Shown here: piece after piece, positions 48,858 to 59,273 of the stretch
How the letters are laid out: each line of letters opens with the position of its first letter
How positions within the stretch are numbered: position 1 is the stretch's first letter
Assembly (NCBI RefSeq): GCF_024753145.1
Contig: NZ_JANUGU010000004.1
Location: forward strand, 124,001-188,000
From: Massilia terrae
GTDB taxonomy: Bacteria > Pseudomonadota > Gammaproteobacteria > Burkholderiales > Burkholderiaceae_D
Direction of reading: 5' to 3'
DNA length: 64,000 bases
Made by a program: the position numbers and the translations under genes
The notes under the pieces: model-generated
The model's database searches: none
The model's input: the letters and a program-made list of their open reading frames with translations, nothing else
Told to the model about the DNA's origin: nothing

Positions 48858-51044
48858 ATGAGACGTATCGTGAAGACGTCGCTGGCGGCGGGATGCTTCG
48901 CCGCCGGCCTTGCAGCGGCAGTAGTGCACCAGGGCGCGGCCCCGCCCGCGCCGGTGGCCAGCCCCGATGCGATCGCGCTGGCGCCTCCAGGCGCCGCAGC
49001 GGTCGTGGCGCCAAGCAGCGCCGACGCCTGGGGCGGCCCGCGCAGCGGCAACGAGCCCACGCTGTCGGACCGCGTGGTGCGCTACGAGATCGAGGCCACG
49101 CTCGATCCGAAGCAGCACACCGTGACCGGCAAGGAGAAGCTCACCTGGCGCAACCGCAGCCAGCAGCCGGTGAAGAGCGTCTACCTGCACCTCTACATGA
49201 ACGCCTTCGAAGGCGAGCAAAGCACCTTCTTCACCGAAATGCGCAACGAGGCGGCCGCCTTCCGCTCGGGCGTGGACATCAAGGACGGCGAGTGGGGCCA
49301 CATCGCGCTGAGCCAGGTCGCGCAAGGCGGCGCCAAGGTGCCCTGGACCTTCGTTCATCCCGACAACGGCCCGGCCACCGACCACACCGTGGTGCGCTTC
49401 GACCTGCCGCAGGCCGTCGCGCCGGGCGCGTCGACCACGCTCGACATCGACTTCCTGACCCAGCTGCCGCGCGTGATCGCGCGCACCGGCTACTTCGACA
49501 GCTTCCACCTGGTCGGGCAGTGGTTCCCGAAGATCGGCGTGCTGGAACTGCCGGGCGAACGCGGCGCCACCGCACCGCGCTGGAATGCGCACGAGTTCCA
49601 CCTGTACTCCGAGTTCTACGCGGACTTCGGCAGCTATGACGTGAAGATCAGCGCGCCCAAGGACTACGTGGTCGGCGCCGTCGGCGAGCTGCAGGGCGCG
49701 CCGGTGGAGAAGAACGGCATGCTGACCCACCACTACGTGCAGGACGACGTCCACGACTTCGCCTGGACCGCGGACAAGAACAGCGGCGCGCCGCTGGAGG
49801 ACACCTGGACCAATCCGGGCAGCCCGCAGGTCAAGCTGCGCGTGCTGTACCCGAAGGAGTACGTGGCCAGCGCAGCGCCGGCGCTGAAGGCGGCCAAGGA
49901 TTCGCTGACCTACTTCTCCAACACCCTCGGCCCGTATCCGTACAAGACGCTGACGGTGGTGATCCCGCCACATAACGCGACCGAGGCGGGCGGCATGGAG
50001 TACCCGACCTTCTTCACCGCCGAAGGCTATGCCAAGGTGGAACCGGGCACGCTCACCGCCGACATGCTGGACTTCGTGACCATCCACGAGTTCGGGCACG
50101 GCTACTTCTACGGCATCCTGGCATCGAACGAGTTCGAGGAGCCGATGCTCGACGAGGGCCTGAACGAATACTGGGACATGCGCATGATGCGCGACCAGAA
50201 CCGCCCGATCCACGCCACCACCCCGCTGCTCAAGGCGCTCGGCTTCGCGCCGAAATTCAAGGTGTTCGACTACGAACGTGGCGGATCGGCGCGCGAAGAG
50301 CCGGCCGACCCGCTCGGCCAGCATGCGTGGGACCGCCTGCAGACCATCGGACCGGTCTACACGCGCACCGCGACCGTGATGCGCGACCTGGAGGAAAAGG
50401 TCGGCAAGCCGGCGATGGAGCGCGCGTTCAAGGAATACTACCGGCGCTGGAAGTTCCGCCACCCCAGCAGCGCCGACTTGCGCGAAACGCTGGCCGAAGT
50501 GACAGGCCAGCGCGACGTGGTCGAGCAGGCCTTCGCCCTGCACGTCTACAGCGCCAACAAGGTCGACGACCGCCTCACCTCCCTGACCAGCGTGGAACAG
50601 GCGCCGCAGCCCGGCACCGCCGAGGTGGGCGGCAAATGGGTCGAGACCACGGGCAAGGACGCCGACAAGAAAGCGGAGGCGGCGCACGAAGCGTGGAAGA
50701 AGGCGCACCCGAAAGCGAAGAGCGGCGGCCCCTACCCCTTCCTGACCACGGTGACGGTGCGCCACTACGCCGCGATCGTGCCGCAGACGCTGCTGGTCAA
50801 GTTCGACGACGGCAGCAGCGAGACGGTGCAGTGGACCGCCAACGAGCGCTTCCACAAGTTCACCTGGCTCAAGCCCGCCAAGGCGGTATCGGCCGAACTG
50901 GATCCGAAGGGCCTGTACTACATCGACGCCAGCCGGCTGGATAACAGCCGCACGCTCAAGGCCGACGGCAGCGCCGCGCACCGCTGGGGCTTCGACTTCG
51001 CCGCCCTCGCCCAACTGATCCTTTCCCTGATTGCGACCGTATGA
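48858..51044 (+). CDS. M1-family metallopeptidase
   Basis: A 728-aa zinc peptidase with an N-terminal signal-like segment (AAGCFAAGLAAAVVH) and a Pro/Ala linker. The zinc site is HEFGH at 410-414 followed by Glu after 18 residues (MLDEGLNEYW), the exact M1 pattern. GGMEYPTFF (about 376) replaces the GAMEN exopeptidase motif; the GxMEN-like change suggests a non-classical aminopeptidase. The N-terminal beta domain (about 75-260) includes KEKLTWRNRSQQPVKSVYLH. It is probably periplasmic or membrane-anchored. ATG 48858 follows CTGGAGG. It overlaps the next gene by 4 bp (ATGA). Confidence 0.88.
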   Translation: MRRIVKTSLAAGCFAAGLAAAVVHQGAAPPAPVASPDAIALAPPGAAAVVAPSSADAWGGPRSGNEPTLSDRVVRYEIEATLDPKQHTVTGKEKLTWRNRSQQPVKSVYLHLYMNAFEGEQSTFFTEMRNEAAAFRSGVDIKDGEWGHIALSQVAQGGAKVPWTFVHPDNGPATDHTVVRFDLPQAVAPGASTTLDIDFLTQLPRVIARTGYFDSFHLVGQWFPKIGVLELPGERGATAPRWNAHEFHLYSEFYADFGSYDVKISAPKDYVVGAVGELQGAPVEKNGMLTHHYVQDDVHDFAWTADKNSGAPLEDTWTNPGSPQVKLRVLYPKEYVASAAPALKAAKDSLTYFSNTLGPYPYKTLTVVIPPHNATEAGGMEYPTFFTAEGYAKVEPGTLTADMLDFVTIHEFGHGYFYGILASNEFEEPMLDEGLNEYWDMRMMRDQNRPIHATTPLLKALGFAPKFKVFDYERGGSAREEPADPLGQHAWDRLQTIGPVYTRTATVMRDLEEKVGKPAMERAFKEYYRRWKFRHPSSADLRETLAEVTGQRDVVEQAFALHVYSANKVDDRLTSLTSVEQAPQPGTAEVGGKWVETTGKDADKKAEAAHEAWKKAHPKAKSGGPYPFLTTVTVRHYAAIVPQTLLVKFDDGSSETVQWTANERFHKFTWLKPAKAVSAELDPKGLYYIDASRLDNSRTLKADGSAAHRWGFDFAALAQLILSLIATV

Positions 51045-51967
51045 TGAACGCCACCATCCAAACCGAGACCCCGGCAGCAACCGGGGTGGCCGCCGCGCCG
51101 GCCAAGCCTGCCAAGGCTGCCGCCGTGCTGCGCGCGGTGCGCGCCGCGCTGCAGTGGCGCCTGGTGCTGCTGTGGACCGCGCTCCTGCTGCTGCCGACCG
51201 TCGTCGCGACGATGCCGGTGATGCAGCTGCTGGCCGCGAGCCTGAACTTTTCGGTGCACTCGCCGGAGCTCGCGACCGCGCTCGACCTGAACACCATCAG
51301 CGACCTGACCGTAGCCAACGGCCGCGCCGGCACCGGCATCGGCAATGGCAGCCTGCTCGCGCTGGCGTTCACGCTGCTGCTGTCGCCGCTGCTGGCGGGG
51401 ATGACGATCCAGGCCGCGCGCGCCGCCGGCACGCCGGGCTTCGGCTCGCTGTTCGTCGGTGGCGTGCAGGAGTATCCGCGCCTGCTGCGCATGCTGCTGT
51501 GGGCCATCGTGCCGCTCGGGATCGTGGCCGGGATCGCGGCCGGCGCCTTCGCCGGCGCCAAAGTCTACGGCGCCAAGGCGGTGCTCGAATCCGACGCGAG
51601 CCACGCGCGCCTGCTGGCCACCTGCATCGTCGCGCTGCTGTTCGTGATCGCCGACGCCAGCCTGGACGCCGGCCGCGCCGTGCTGGCCAGCGACCGCCGC
51701 CGCAAGTCGGCGGTGAAAGCATGGTGGCAGGGCTTCAGGCTGGTGCTGCGCCGGCCGTTCGCCACGCTCGGGATCTACCTCGGCATCACCCTCGCCGGCC
51801 TCGTGCTTGCTGGCCTGCTGGCGGTGGCGCGGCTGAACGTGGCCCCGCTCGGCGTTGCGGGCTTCATCGGCGCCTTCCTGCTCACCCAGCTGGCGGTGGT
51901 GGCGCTGGGCTGGATGCGCGGCGCACGCCTGTTCGCCATGCTTGAGCTGATCCGTCCCATGCGCTGA
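51041..51967 (+). CDS. Integral membrane protein coupled to the M1 peptidase
   Basis: A 308-aa protein with an Ala/Pro/Lys-rich start (TGVAAAPAKPAKAAAVL) and about six membrane segments, for example LVLLWTALLLLPTVVATM, LLRMLLWAIVPLGIVAGIAA and LGIYLGITLAGLVLAGLLAV. A basic loop ASDRRRKSAVKAWWQGFRLV lies between helices. I recognise no family. Its ATG overlaps the M1 peptidase stop, so the two are translationally coupled and probably act together in the inner membrane. Confidence 0.8.
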   Translation: MMNATIQTETPAATGVAAAPAKPAKAAAVLRAVRAALQWRLVLLWTALLLLPTVVATMPVMQLLAASLNFSVHSPELATALDLNTISDLTVANGRAGTGIGNGSLLALAFTLLLSPLLAGMTIQAARAAGTPGFGSLFVGGVQEYPRLLRMLLWAIVPLGIVAGIAAGAFAGAKVYGAKAVLESDASHARLLATCIVALLFVIADASLDAGRAVLASDRRRKSAVKAWWQGFRLVLRRPFATLGIYLGITLAGLVLAGLLAVARLNVAPLGVAGFIGAFLLTQLAVVALGWMRGARLFAMLELIRPMR

Positions 51968-52032
51968 CGCGTCCGGCGGGCTGTCACCGATTCCGCTAAG
52001 ATGAGACTTCTTAGCCGCACGAGGAGCCGACC

Positions 52033-52848
52033 ATGACAGCCCGCTTTCCCACCTATTTCGTCTCGCATGGCGGCGGCCCGTGGCCGTGGATGAAGGACCA
52101 GTTCGGCCCGGCCTACGACAAGCTCGAGGCTTCGCTGGTTGACATGCGGCGCCAGGTCGGCGAGCGGCCGAAGGCGGTGCTGGTCGTGACCAGCCATTGG
52201 GAGGCGCCCGGCTTCATCACCTCGTCCAGCGCGGCGCCGGGCATGATCTACGACTACGGCGGCTTCCCGCCGCACACCTACCAGATCAGCTATCCCGCGC
52301 CGGGCCAGCCTTCCCTGGCCGAACGCACGGCGGCGCTGCTCGCGGCCAGCGGGCTGACCAGCGGCGTCGATCCGCAGCGCGGCTTCGACCACGGCACCTT
52401 CTCGATGCTGTACCCGGTCTATCCGGAGGCCGACATGCCGGTGGTGCAGCTGTCGATCCGCCAGGGCTACGATCCGCTCGAACACATCCTCGCCGGCCGC
52501 GCGCTGGCGCCGCTGAGGGACGAGGGCGTGCTGATCATCGGCAGCGGTCTGTCGTACCACAACCTGCGCCAATTCGGGGCCGCCGGGCGCGAAGCCTCGC
52601 ACGCGTTCGACGACTGGCTGCGCCACGCCATGCTCGACCTCGATCCGCTGGAACGCAGCGCCGCCCTGCTGCGCTGGAGCGAAGCGCCGGGCGCGCGCGC
52701 CGCGCATCCGCGCGAGGATCACTTGATGCCGCTGATGGTGGCGCTGGGCGCGGCCGAGCGCGAACCGGCCGCCCTCGCCTATCATGAGGACGACTTCTTC
52801 GGCAGCCTGGCGGTGTCGAGCTTCCGCTTCGGGGCAGCGGCAGCGTAA
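52033..52848 (+). CDS. ygiD: DODA-type class III extradiol ring-opening dioxygenase
   Basis: A 271-aa LigB-like enzyme. The metal-site His are in YFVSHGGGPW, VTSHWEAPGF and GSGLSYHNLRQF, with GFDHGTFSML as the acid-base region. This is the DODA/YgiD type that opens catechol rings such as DOPA. Cytosolic. The physiological substrate is not shown by the context. Its stop codon touches the stop of the opposite RbgA gene with no bases between. Confidence 0.87.
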   Translation: MTARFPTYFVSHGGGPWPWMKDQFGPAYDKLEASLVDMRRQVGERPKAVLVVTSHWEAPGFITSSSAAPGMIYDYGGFPPHTYQISYPAPGQPSLAERTAALLAASGLTSGVDPQRGFDHGTFSMLYPVYPEADMPVVQLSIRQGYDPLEHILAGRALAPLRDEGVLIIGSGLSYHNLRQFGAAGREASHAFDDWLRHAMLDLDPLERSAALLRWSEAPGARAAHPREDHLMPLMVALGAAEREPAALAYHEDDFFGSLAVSSFRFGAAAA

Positions 52849-53796
52849 TCAGGTGCCGCGCTTGCCGCGCGCGGCTTCTTCCGCCTTCAGCGCAGCCTTC
52901 TCTTCGGCGATGCGGGCTTTTTCCGCCATCTCGACCTGGTGCGCGGCGACGGCGGCGGCGCGGGTTTCCGGCGATTCCAGGCTGATGCGGCCAAGGGCGC
53001 CGGTGCGGTAGTCCAGCAGCAGCGTGTGCGCGGCCTTCTCGTAATCGAACTCGCCGCCGCGCACCCGGAAGCCGCGCCGCGCCGCCACGCCTTCGATCAC
53101 GGCCACGCCATCCATGCCTTCGGTCTTCAAGCCGTAGCGCGCGGTCAGCAGCTGCGGGTAGCGCTGCAGCAGCAGGGTCGCCAGCACCTCGGCCACTTCC
53201 TCCTCGATGACGGCGTTGGTGCCGATCGCATGGCTGGCCGCCAGCATGTAGCCGTCGCTGTCCATCTCGATTTTCGGCCACATCAGGCCCGGGGTATCGA
53301 CCAGCACCATGTTCTGGCCGAGGTAGAGCTTCTGCTGCGACTTGGTCACGGCCGGCTCGTCGCCGACCTTGGCCACGCGCTTTTTCAGCAGTGCGTTCAT
53401 CAGCGTCGATTTGCCGACGTTGGGGATCCCCATGATCATGATGCGCAGCGGCTTCTCGGCGGTGCCGCGGTGCGGCGCCAGCTTCAGGCACATGTCGGGG
53501 ATGCGGGCCACGTCGGCCGGCTTCTTGGTCGTCATCGCGTACGCCGTCACGCCGGGCTGGGCGTCATAGAAGGCGCTCCACTGGCTGGTGACGGCGGGGT
53601 CGGCCAGGTCGGACTTGTTGAGCACCTTCAGGCAGGGGCGCTGGCGGAACTTGCGCAGCTGCTCGACCATCGGGTTGCTGCTCGCCTGCGGCAGGCGCGC
53701 GTCCAGCACTTCGATCACCAGGTCGGTGTTCTCCATCTGTTCCGCCGCCTGCTTCTTGGCGGCGTTCATGTGGCCTGGGAACCATTGTATCGGCAT
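52849..53796 (-). CDS. rbgA: Ribosome biogenesis GTPase, YlqF/RbgA family
   Basis: A 315-aa circularly permuted GTPase. The order G4-G1-G3 is clear: NKSDL (about 60), GIPNVGKSTLMNALL (about 123) and DTPGLMWPK (about 167). The opening IQWFPGHMNAAKKQ is diagnostic of YlqF/RbgA. RbgA assists late assembly of the large ribosomal subunit. The last 40 residues are a Lys/Ala/Glu-rich helix (EKARIAEEKAALKAEEAARG). Confidence 0.92.
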   Translation of the reverse strand: MPIQWFPGHMNAAKKQAAEQMENTDLVIEVLDARLPQASSNPMVEQLRKFRQRPCLKVLNKSDLADPAVTSQWSAFYDAQPGVTAYAMTTKKPADVARIPDMCLKLAPHRGTAEKPLRIMIMGIPNVGKSTLMNALLKKRVAKVGDEPAVTKSQQKLYLGQNMVLVDTPGLMWPKIEMDSDGYMLAASHAIGTNAVIEEEVAEVLATLLLQRYPQLLTARYGLKTEGMDGVAVIEGVAARRGFRVRGGEFDYEKAAHTLLLDYRTGALGRISLESPETRAAAVAAHQVEMAEKARIAEEKAALKAEEAARGKRGT

Positions 53797-53951
53797 GCTG
53801 TGCTCTCAAAATCTCGATCAAACCGCTATTTTACTTGGAGCGGGGCCCTTGTCCCCCGGGAATGGCATTGCTTGCGATTTGGCAAGAAGCGGTGTGGGCG
53901 CGGAGGCAAACTGGAAATATCGCCCGGCGAGGCTATTCCAGGGAGCGCAAC

Positions 53952-54146
53952 ATGGCAATGTTCAGGCATATGGAGGTGGTGCTGATGGTCTGCTTCGGGC
54001 TCATCTGCGCGGCGGCCCTGCTGGCGCAGGCAGGGAAAATGCAGGGGCCTGTGAGCGCGGAAGCGCGGGAGATGCCGGTGGTGGTCGTGATCGGGAAGCG
54101 TTTGACTGCGGCGGAGAAGGCGCAGGCATTGCAAGAAGCTGGTTAA
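53952..54146 (+). CDS. Small single-span membrane protein
   Basis: A 64-aa frame with ATG 53952 behind GGGAGC. Residues 7-28 are hydrophobic (VVLMVCFGLICAAALLAQ), then a short tail VVVVIGKRLTAAEKAQALQ. No family known. Its codon use resembles its neighbours. A longer frame from 53835 is possible but lacks a ribosome site. Confidence 0.5.
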   Translation: MAMFRHMEVVLMVCFGLICAAALLAQAGKMQGPVSAEAREMPVVVVIGKRLTAAEKAQALQEAG

Positions 54147-54158
54147 TTAGCTTCATTA

Positions 54159-54262
54159 CCGTCGTCTCCGCGCAGGCGGGGACCCATGCTGAGTGTGCGG
54201 GCCGGCCGCTGCAGCGCCACCAATCAAGCGTTCCATGGGTCCCCGCCTGCGCGGGGACGACC
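54159..54262. repeat. Palindromic dispersed element, copy C
   Basis: Left end CCGTCGTCTCCGCGCAGGCG, core CCATGCTGAGTGTGCGG, right end CCCCGCCTGCGCGGGGACGA. It is longer than copies A and B because of about 20 extra central bases. It lies between the small membrane protein gene and the converging histone-deacetylase-family gene. Confidence 0.8.
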
Positions 54263-54301
54263 TTGTTTGTGGTATCGGTAACGCGTGTGTGCCGGCTTCG
54301 A

Positions 54302-55231
54302 TCAGTCCAGCTCCGCCAGCACCTTCAAGTGCGCCACGACGCTGCGCCCCAGCGCCGACAAGTTGTATCCACCCTCCAGGCAGCTGACGATCCGCCCCTG
54401 CGCATGCTGCTTGGCCACCGCCATGATCTGCCGCGTCATCCACGCATAATCGGCCTCCACCAGCGCCATCCCGCCCATATCGTCGTCGCGGTGCGCGTCG
54501 AAGCCTGCGGAGACGAAGATCATCTGCGGCTTGAACGCATGCAGCGCCGGCAGCCATTTCTCTTCCACGATCTTGCGCACCGCCTCGCCGTTGCTGTACG
54601 CCGGCACCGGCACGTTGACGCTGGTCGCGGTCAGCGGCTCCGGTTCGCCGTACGGATAGAAGGGATGCTGGAAGAAGCTCGCCATCAGCACCCGTGGATC
54701 GCCGTGAAACGACTCCGCCGTGCCATTCCCGTGGTGGACATCGAAGTCGATGATCGCCACCCGCTCCAGCCTGCGCACATCGAGCGCGTGGCGCGCCGCG
54801 ATCGCGACGTTATTAAACAGGCAGAAGCCCATCGGCGTGGACGGCCGCGCATGGTGGCCCGGCGGCCGCACCGAGCAGAAGGCATTGTCGATCTCGCCGT
54901 CCAGCACCGCATCCGTCGCCGCCACCGCCGCGCCGGCGGCGCGCAGCGCGGCCTGCCAGCTATGGCTGCACAGCGAGGTGTCGCCGTCGATCGGATAGTA
55001 GCTGCCGGGCTCCGGCAGATGGTCGCGCACGATCGCGATGGCGGCTTCCGTATGGTTGCGACGGATCGCGTCCAGCTCCGCCAGCGGCGGGCTGCGCTGC
55101 TCGACCAGCCCAGGCAGGCGCGCAAGGATGATCTGGTCATCGATGGCCCGCAGCCGGGCCGGGCTCTCGGGATGCCACTCGCCCATTTCGTGACGCAGGC
55201 AATCCGGGTGGCTGTAAATCGCGGTGGTCAT
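54302..55231 (-). CDS. Histone deacetylase-family (acetoin utilisation/amidohydrolase-like) protein
   Basis: A 309-aa zinc amidohydrolase. Family motifs: [29 protein letters not shown] (two catalytic His, about 122), zinc ligands Asp and His in [22 protein letters not shown] with the third Asp, and LEGGYNL near the end. Bacterial members deacetylate small amides such as acetylpolyamines. No context clue to its substrate. Confidence 0.9.
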   Translation of the reverse strand: MTTAIYSHPDCLRHEMGEWHPESPARLRAIDDQIILARLPGLVEQRSPPLAELDAIRRNHTEAAIAIVRDHLPEPGSYYPIDGDTSLCSHSWQAALRAAGAAVAATDAVLDGEIDNAFCSVRPPGHHARPSTPMGFCLFNNVAIAARHALDVRRLERVAIIDFDVHHGNGTAESFHGDPRVLMASFFQHPFYPYGEPEPLTATSVNVPVPAYSNGEAVRKIVEEKWLPALHAFKPQMIFVSAGFDAHRDDDMGGMALVEADYAWMTRQIMAVAKQHAQGRIVSCLEGGYNLSALGRSVVAHLKVLAELD

Positions 55232-55377
55232 GCCTGCTCATCCGTATGTGTGCCCCGGAACGAGCGATCTCGCATAGAATCTGGTGGAACGGCCATGACG
55301 AAAAGGCTAAATGGAGTGGCAATGGCGTTAATCTACCACGCCACCCTCCTGACTCGCACGATCCACGGAACACTTAC

Positions 55378-56298
<921 letters not shown>

Positions 56299-56307
56299 GG
56301 AAGCGCG

Positions 56308-57300
56308 ATGACCGCCGCACTGCCCAGCTGGGTGCGCAAGCAGGCCGAGGCCTGGGCCGAACGCGCGCTGCGCGAGGACGGCGCCGAAGTGGTGCTGAGC
56401 CAGCGCCGCGTGTACATCGTGCCCACCGGCGCCGGGATCGGCTTCGGCGGCCTGCTGCTGGTGCTGCTGATCGGCTCGATCAACTACAACCTCGGGCTCG
56501 GCTTCGCGCTCACCTTCACCGCCGGCGCCTGCGCGCTGGTCGACATGTTCTTCACCTGGCGTAACCTCGCGCACCTGCTGCTGCGACCGGGCCGCGCGCA
56601 CGATGTGTTCGCGGGCGACCAGGCCCAGTTCGAACTGCACCTGGTGAACCAGGCAAGGCGCGAGCGCTACGCCATCGCGGTCGAATTCGCGGGCAGCGCC
56701 GCCACGCCGCGCATGGCCGACGTAGGCGCGCAGGGCAGCACCTGCGTCACCCTGTCGGTGCCGGCCGAGCGGCGCGGCTGGATGCGCGCGCCGCGCGTGA
56801 AGCTGTCGACCCGCTTCCCGCTCGGCCTGTTCCGCGCCTGGAGCTACTGGCAGCCGGACCTGGCGGTGCTGGCCTATCCCACGCCGGAGCCGGTGGCGCC
56901 GCCGCTGCCGATGGTGGGCGATGGCCGCGGCGAAGGCCCGTCGCGCAGCGGCGACGACGATTTCGCCGGCGTGCGCGGCTACCAGCCCGGCGACCAGCTG
57001 CGCCACCTGGCCTGGCGCCAGATCGCGCGCCTCGACCCGGAGCTGGGCGGGCAGCTGGCGACCAAGCATTTCGACGGCGGCTCGGCCGAGCAGCTGGTCA
57101 TCGATTTCGCCGCGATTGCGCCCCAGCTCGATCTCGAACTGCGCCTGTCGCGCATGACGCGCTGGGTGCTGGACGCCGAGCAGCGCGCCCTGCCCTATGC
57201 CTTCCGCCTCGGCGCCCAGCACTACGACATGGGCCTGGGCGCGGCGCACCAGGCCCAGTGCCTGCGCGCGCTGGCCGTGTTCGGGACAGCGCCGCGATGA
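56308..57300 (+). CDS. DUF58-domain protein
   Basis: A 330-aa protein with two membrane segments (about 43-80, GIGFGGLLLVLLIGSINY and LGFALTFTAGACALVDMF). A beta-sandwich region follows and then the DUF58 motif GVRGYQPGDQLRHLAWRQIAR at about 220. It begins 9 bp after the MoxR gene. MoxR/DUF58 pairs are widely linked; the DUF58 protein is thought to be the ATPase's client or partner. Its stop overlaps the transglutaminase start (ATGA). Confidence 0.9.
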   Translation: MTAALPSWVRKQAEAWAERALREDGAEVVLSQRRVYIVPTGAGIGFGGLLLVLLIGSINYNLGLGFALTFTAGACALVDMFFTWRNLAHLLLRPGRAHDVFAGDQAQFELHLVNQARRERYAIAVEFAGSAATPRMADVGAQGSTCVTLSVPAERRGWMRAPRVKLSTRFPLGLFRAWSYWQPDLAVLAYPTPEPVAPPLPMVGDGRGEGPSRSGDDDFAGVRGYQPGDQLRHLAWRQIARLDPELGGQLATKHFDGGSAEQLVIDFAAIAPQLDLELRLSRMTRWVLDAEQRALPYAFRLGAQHYDMGLGAAHQAQCLRALAVFGTAPR

Positions 57301-59273
57301 CGCTGCCGCCGCTGTCGCGCGACAAGGCCGACACCCTGCTCCTGCTGCTGGCCACCGTGCTGGTGCTGGCCCCGCACGCGGCCCACCTGCCGCTGTGGGT
57401 GACGCTGCTGTGCGCGGCCACGCTGCTGTTTCGCGCCACGATCACGCTGCTCGGGCGGCGCATGCCCTCCTCGCTGTTGCTGCTGCCGGTCGCGGCGGCG
57501 GCGATGGCGGGCGTGGTCCACAGCTACAACACCCTGCTCGGGCGCGATGCCGGGGTGGCGATGCTGGTGCTGCTGGTCGCGTTCAAGACGCTGGAGATGC
57601 ACGCGCGGCGCGACCTGTTCGTGGTGGTGTTCCTGAGCTTCTTCCTGGTGCTCACCAACTTCTTCTACTCGCAAGCGATCGGCACCGCGCTGCTGATGGT
57701 GGCTTCGGTGCTGGCGCTGCTCACGGCGCTGGTGTCGTTCCAGTTCACCGGCAAAGTGCCGCCCTTGAAGTCGCGCCTGCTGCTGGGCACGCGCATGCTG
57801 ATGCTGGCGGCGCCGGTGGCGCTGGCGCTGTTCATCGTATTCCCGCGCGTGCAGGGACCGCTGTGGGGCATGCCGTCCGACGGCGCCGGCGGCCACGGCG
57901 GACTGGCCGACCACATGGCGCCGGGCCTGATGTCGCACCTGGCCCAGTCCGACGACGTAGCGTTCCGCGTCAAGTTCGACGGCGCGCCGCCGGCCCAGAC
58001 GCTGCTGTATTGGCGCGGCCCCGTGTTCAGCATTTTCGACGGCCAGAACTGGACCCGCACGCGGCTCCCACCCACCCAGCCGCAGGCGGTCTCGCTGACC
58101 GCGCACGGCAAGCCGCTGCACTACCAGGTCACGCTGGAACCGTCCAGCGCGCACTGGCTGTTCGCACTCGAGATGCCCGACCGCCTGCCGCGGCTGGAGG
58201 ACAACCGGGCACTGGTCACGCCGGAGTTCGAACTGACCACGGTTCAGCCGCTCGACAAACGGGTGCGCTACGACGTGAGTTCGTACACCCGATTCAGCCT
58301 GGAGGCGGGACCGCAACTGGAGCAGCCCGGCCACTGGCTCGCGCTGCCGCCCGGCCTGAATCCGCGCGCGATGGCGGACGGCGTGGCGCTGCGCGCCGAG
58401 CCCGATCCGGCGCAGCGTGTCGCCACCGTGCTGCGCCGTTTCGCGCACGAGCACTACGTCTACACGCTCGACCCGCCGGCGCTGGGCGCGCACTCGATCG
58501 ACGAATTCCTGTACCAGACCCGCGCCGGCTTCTGCGAGCACTACGCCGGCGCCTTCGTGTTCCTGATGCGAGCGGCGGGCATCCCGGCGCGCGTGGTCAC
58601 CGGCTACCAGGGCGGCGAGCTCAATCCGCTGGACGGCTACCTGACGGTGCGCCAGTCCGACGCCCACGCCTGGGCCGAGGTCTGGCTGGCCGGGCGCGGC
58701 TGGACCCGGGTCGACCCGACCGCGGCGGTGGCGCCGGAGCGGGTGCGGCGCGGCCTGTCGCACGCGCTGCCGCCATCGCCGCCGTTCGGCATCGCCGGCC
58801 TGATGCAGTTCGAATCGTCCAACAATCCCATGCTGGCGGAGCTGCGCTTCGCGCTGAACGCGGTCAACAACGGCTGGAACCAGTGGGTGCTGAACTACAC
58901 GCCGGAACGCCAGCAAAGCGTGCTGGCCACGCTGCAGCGGCGCCTGTTCGACTGGCGCACCGGCGCCGCGCTTGCGATCTTGTTCACAGCCCTGTTTTTA
59001 AGCGAGATGTTGCGGCGTCGCAGTCGTTTGGATCCGATCGATGCGCTATACTCGGCGCTGTGCAAGCGGCTCGGTCAATTGGGCGTGCCTCGCGCGATTG
59101 ACGAAGGTCCAAAAGCGTTTGCGGAACGTGTGTCCGCTTCCGCGCTTGCACCCGAACGCCAGGCCGCCGCCACCGAATTCCTGCACCGCTACAGCGCGTT
59201 CCGCTACGGGCCGCGCGCCGATGACGCCAATCTTGTAACGCAGCTCAAACGACTACTCTCGCAGCTCCGATGA
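57297..59273 (+). CDS. tgpA: Membrane-bound transglutaminase TgpA-like protein
   Basis: A 658-aa protein. About six membrane helices occupy the first 180 residues (LLLLATVLVLAPHAAHLPLW). A periplasmic transglutaminase domain holds the triad Cys413 in RAGFCEHYAGAF, His in DAHAWAEVW (about 456) and Asp in RVDPTAAV (about 472). A further helix near 565 (ALAILFTALFLSEML) is followed by a cytosolic DUF4129-like tail. This is the TgpA layout (DUF3488, transglut_core, DUF4129). It overlaps both neighbours by ATGA. Confidence 0.92.
   Translation: MTLPPLSRDKADTLLLLLATVLVLAPHAAHLPLWVTLLCAATLLFRATITLLGRRMPSSLLLLPVAAAAMAGVVHSYNTLLGRDAGVAMLVLLVAFKTLEMHARRDLFVVVFLSFFLVLTNFFYSQAIGTALLMVASVLALLTALVSFQFTGKVPPLKSRLLLGTRMLMLAAPVALALFIVFPRVQGPLWGMPSDGAGGHGGLADHMAPGLMSHLAQSDDVAFRVKFDGAPPAQTLLYWRGPVFSIFDGQNWTRTRLPPTQPQAVSLTAHGKPLHYQVTLEPSSAHWLFALEMPDRLPRLEDNRALVTPEFELTTVQPLDKRVRYDVSSYTRFSLEAGPQLEQPGHWLALPPGLNPRAMADGVALRAEPDPAQRVATVLRRFAHEHYVYTLDPPALGAHSIDEFLYQTRAGFCEHYAGAFVFLMRAAGIPARVVTGYQGGELNPLDGYLTVRQSDAHAWAEVWLAGRGWTRVDPTAAVAPERVRRGLSHALPPSPPFGIAGLMQFESSNNPMLAELRFALNAVNNGWNQWVLNYTPERQQSVLATLQRRLFDWRTGAALAILFTALFLSEMLRRRSRLDPIDALYSALCKRLGQLGVPRAIDEGPKAFAERVSASALAPERQAAATEFLHRYSAFRYGPRADDANLVTQLKRLLSQLR

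Noticed and set aside
48825..51080. A 751-aa minus-strand frame opposite the M1 peptidase
   Set aside because: Antisense shadow; the plus strand carries an exact M1 zinc motif and ribosome site.
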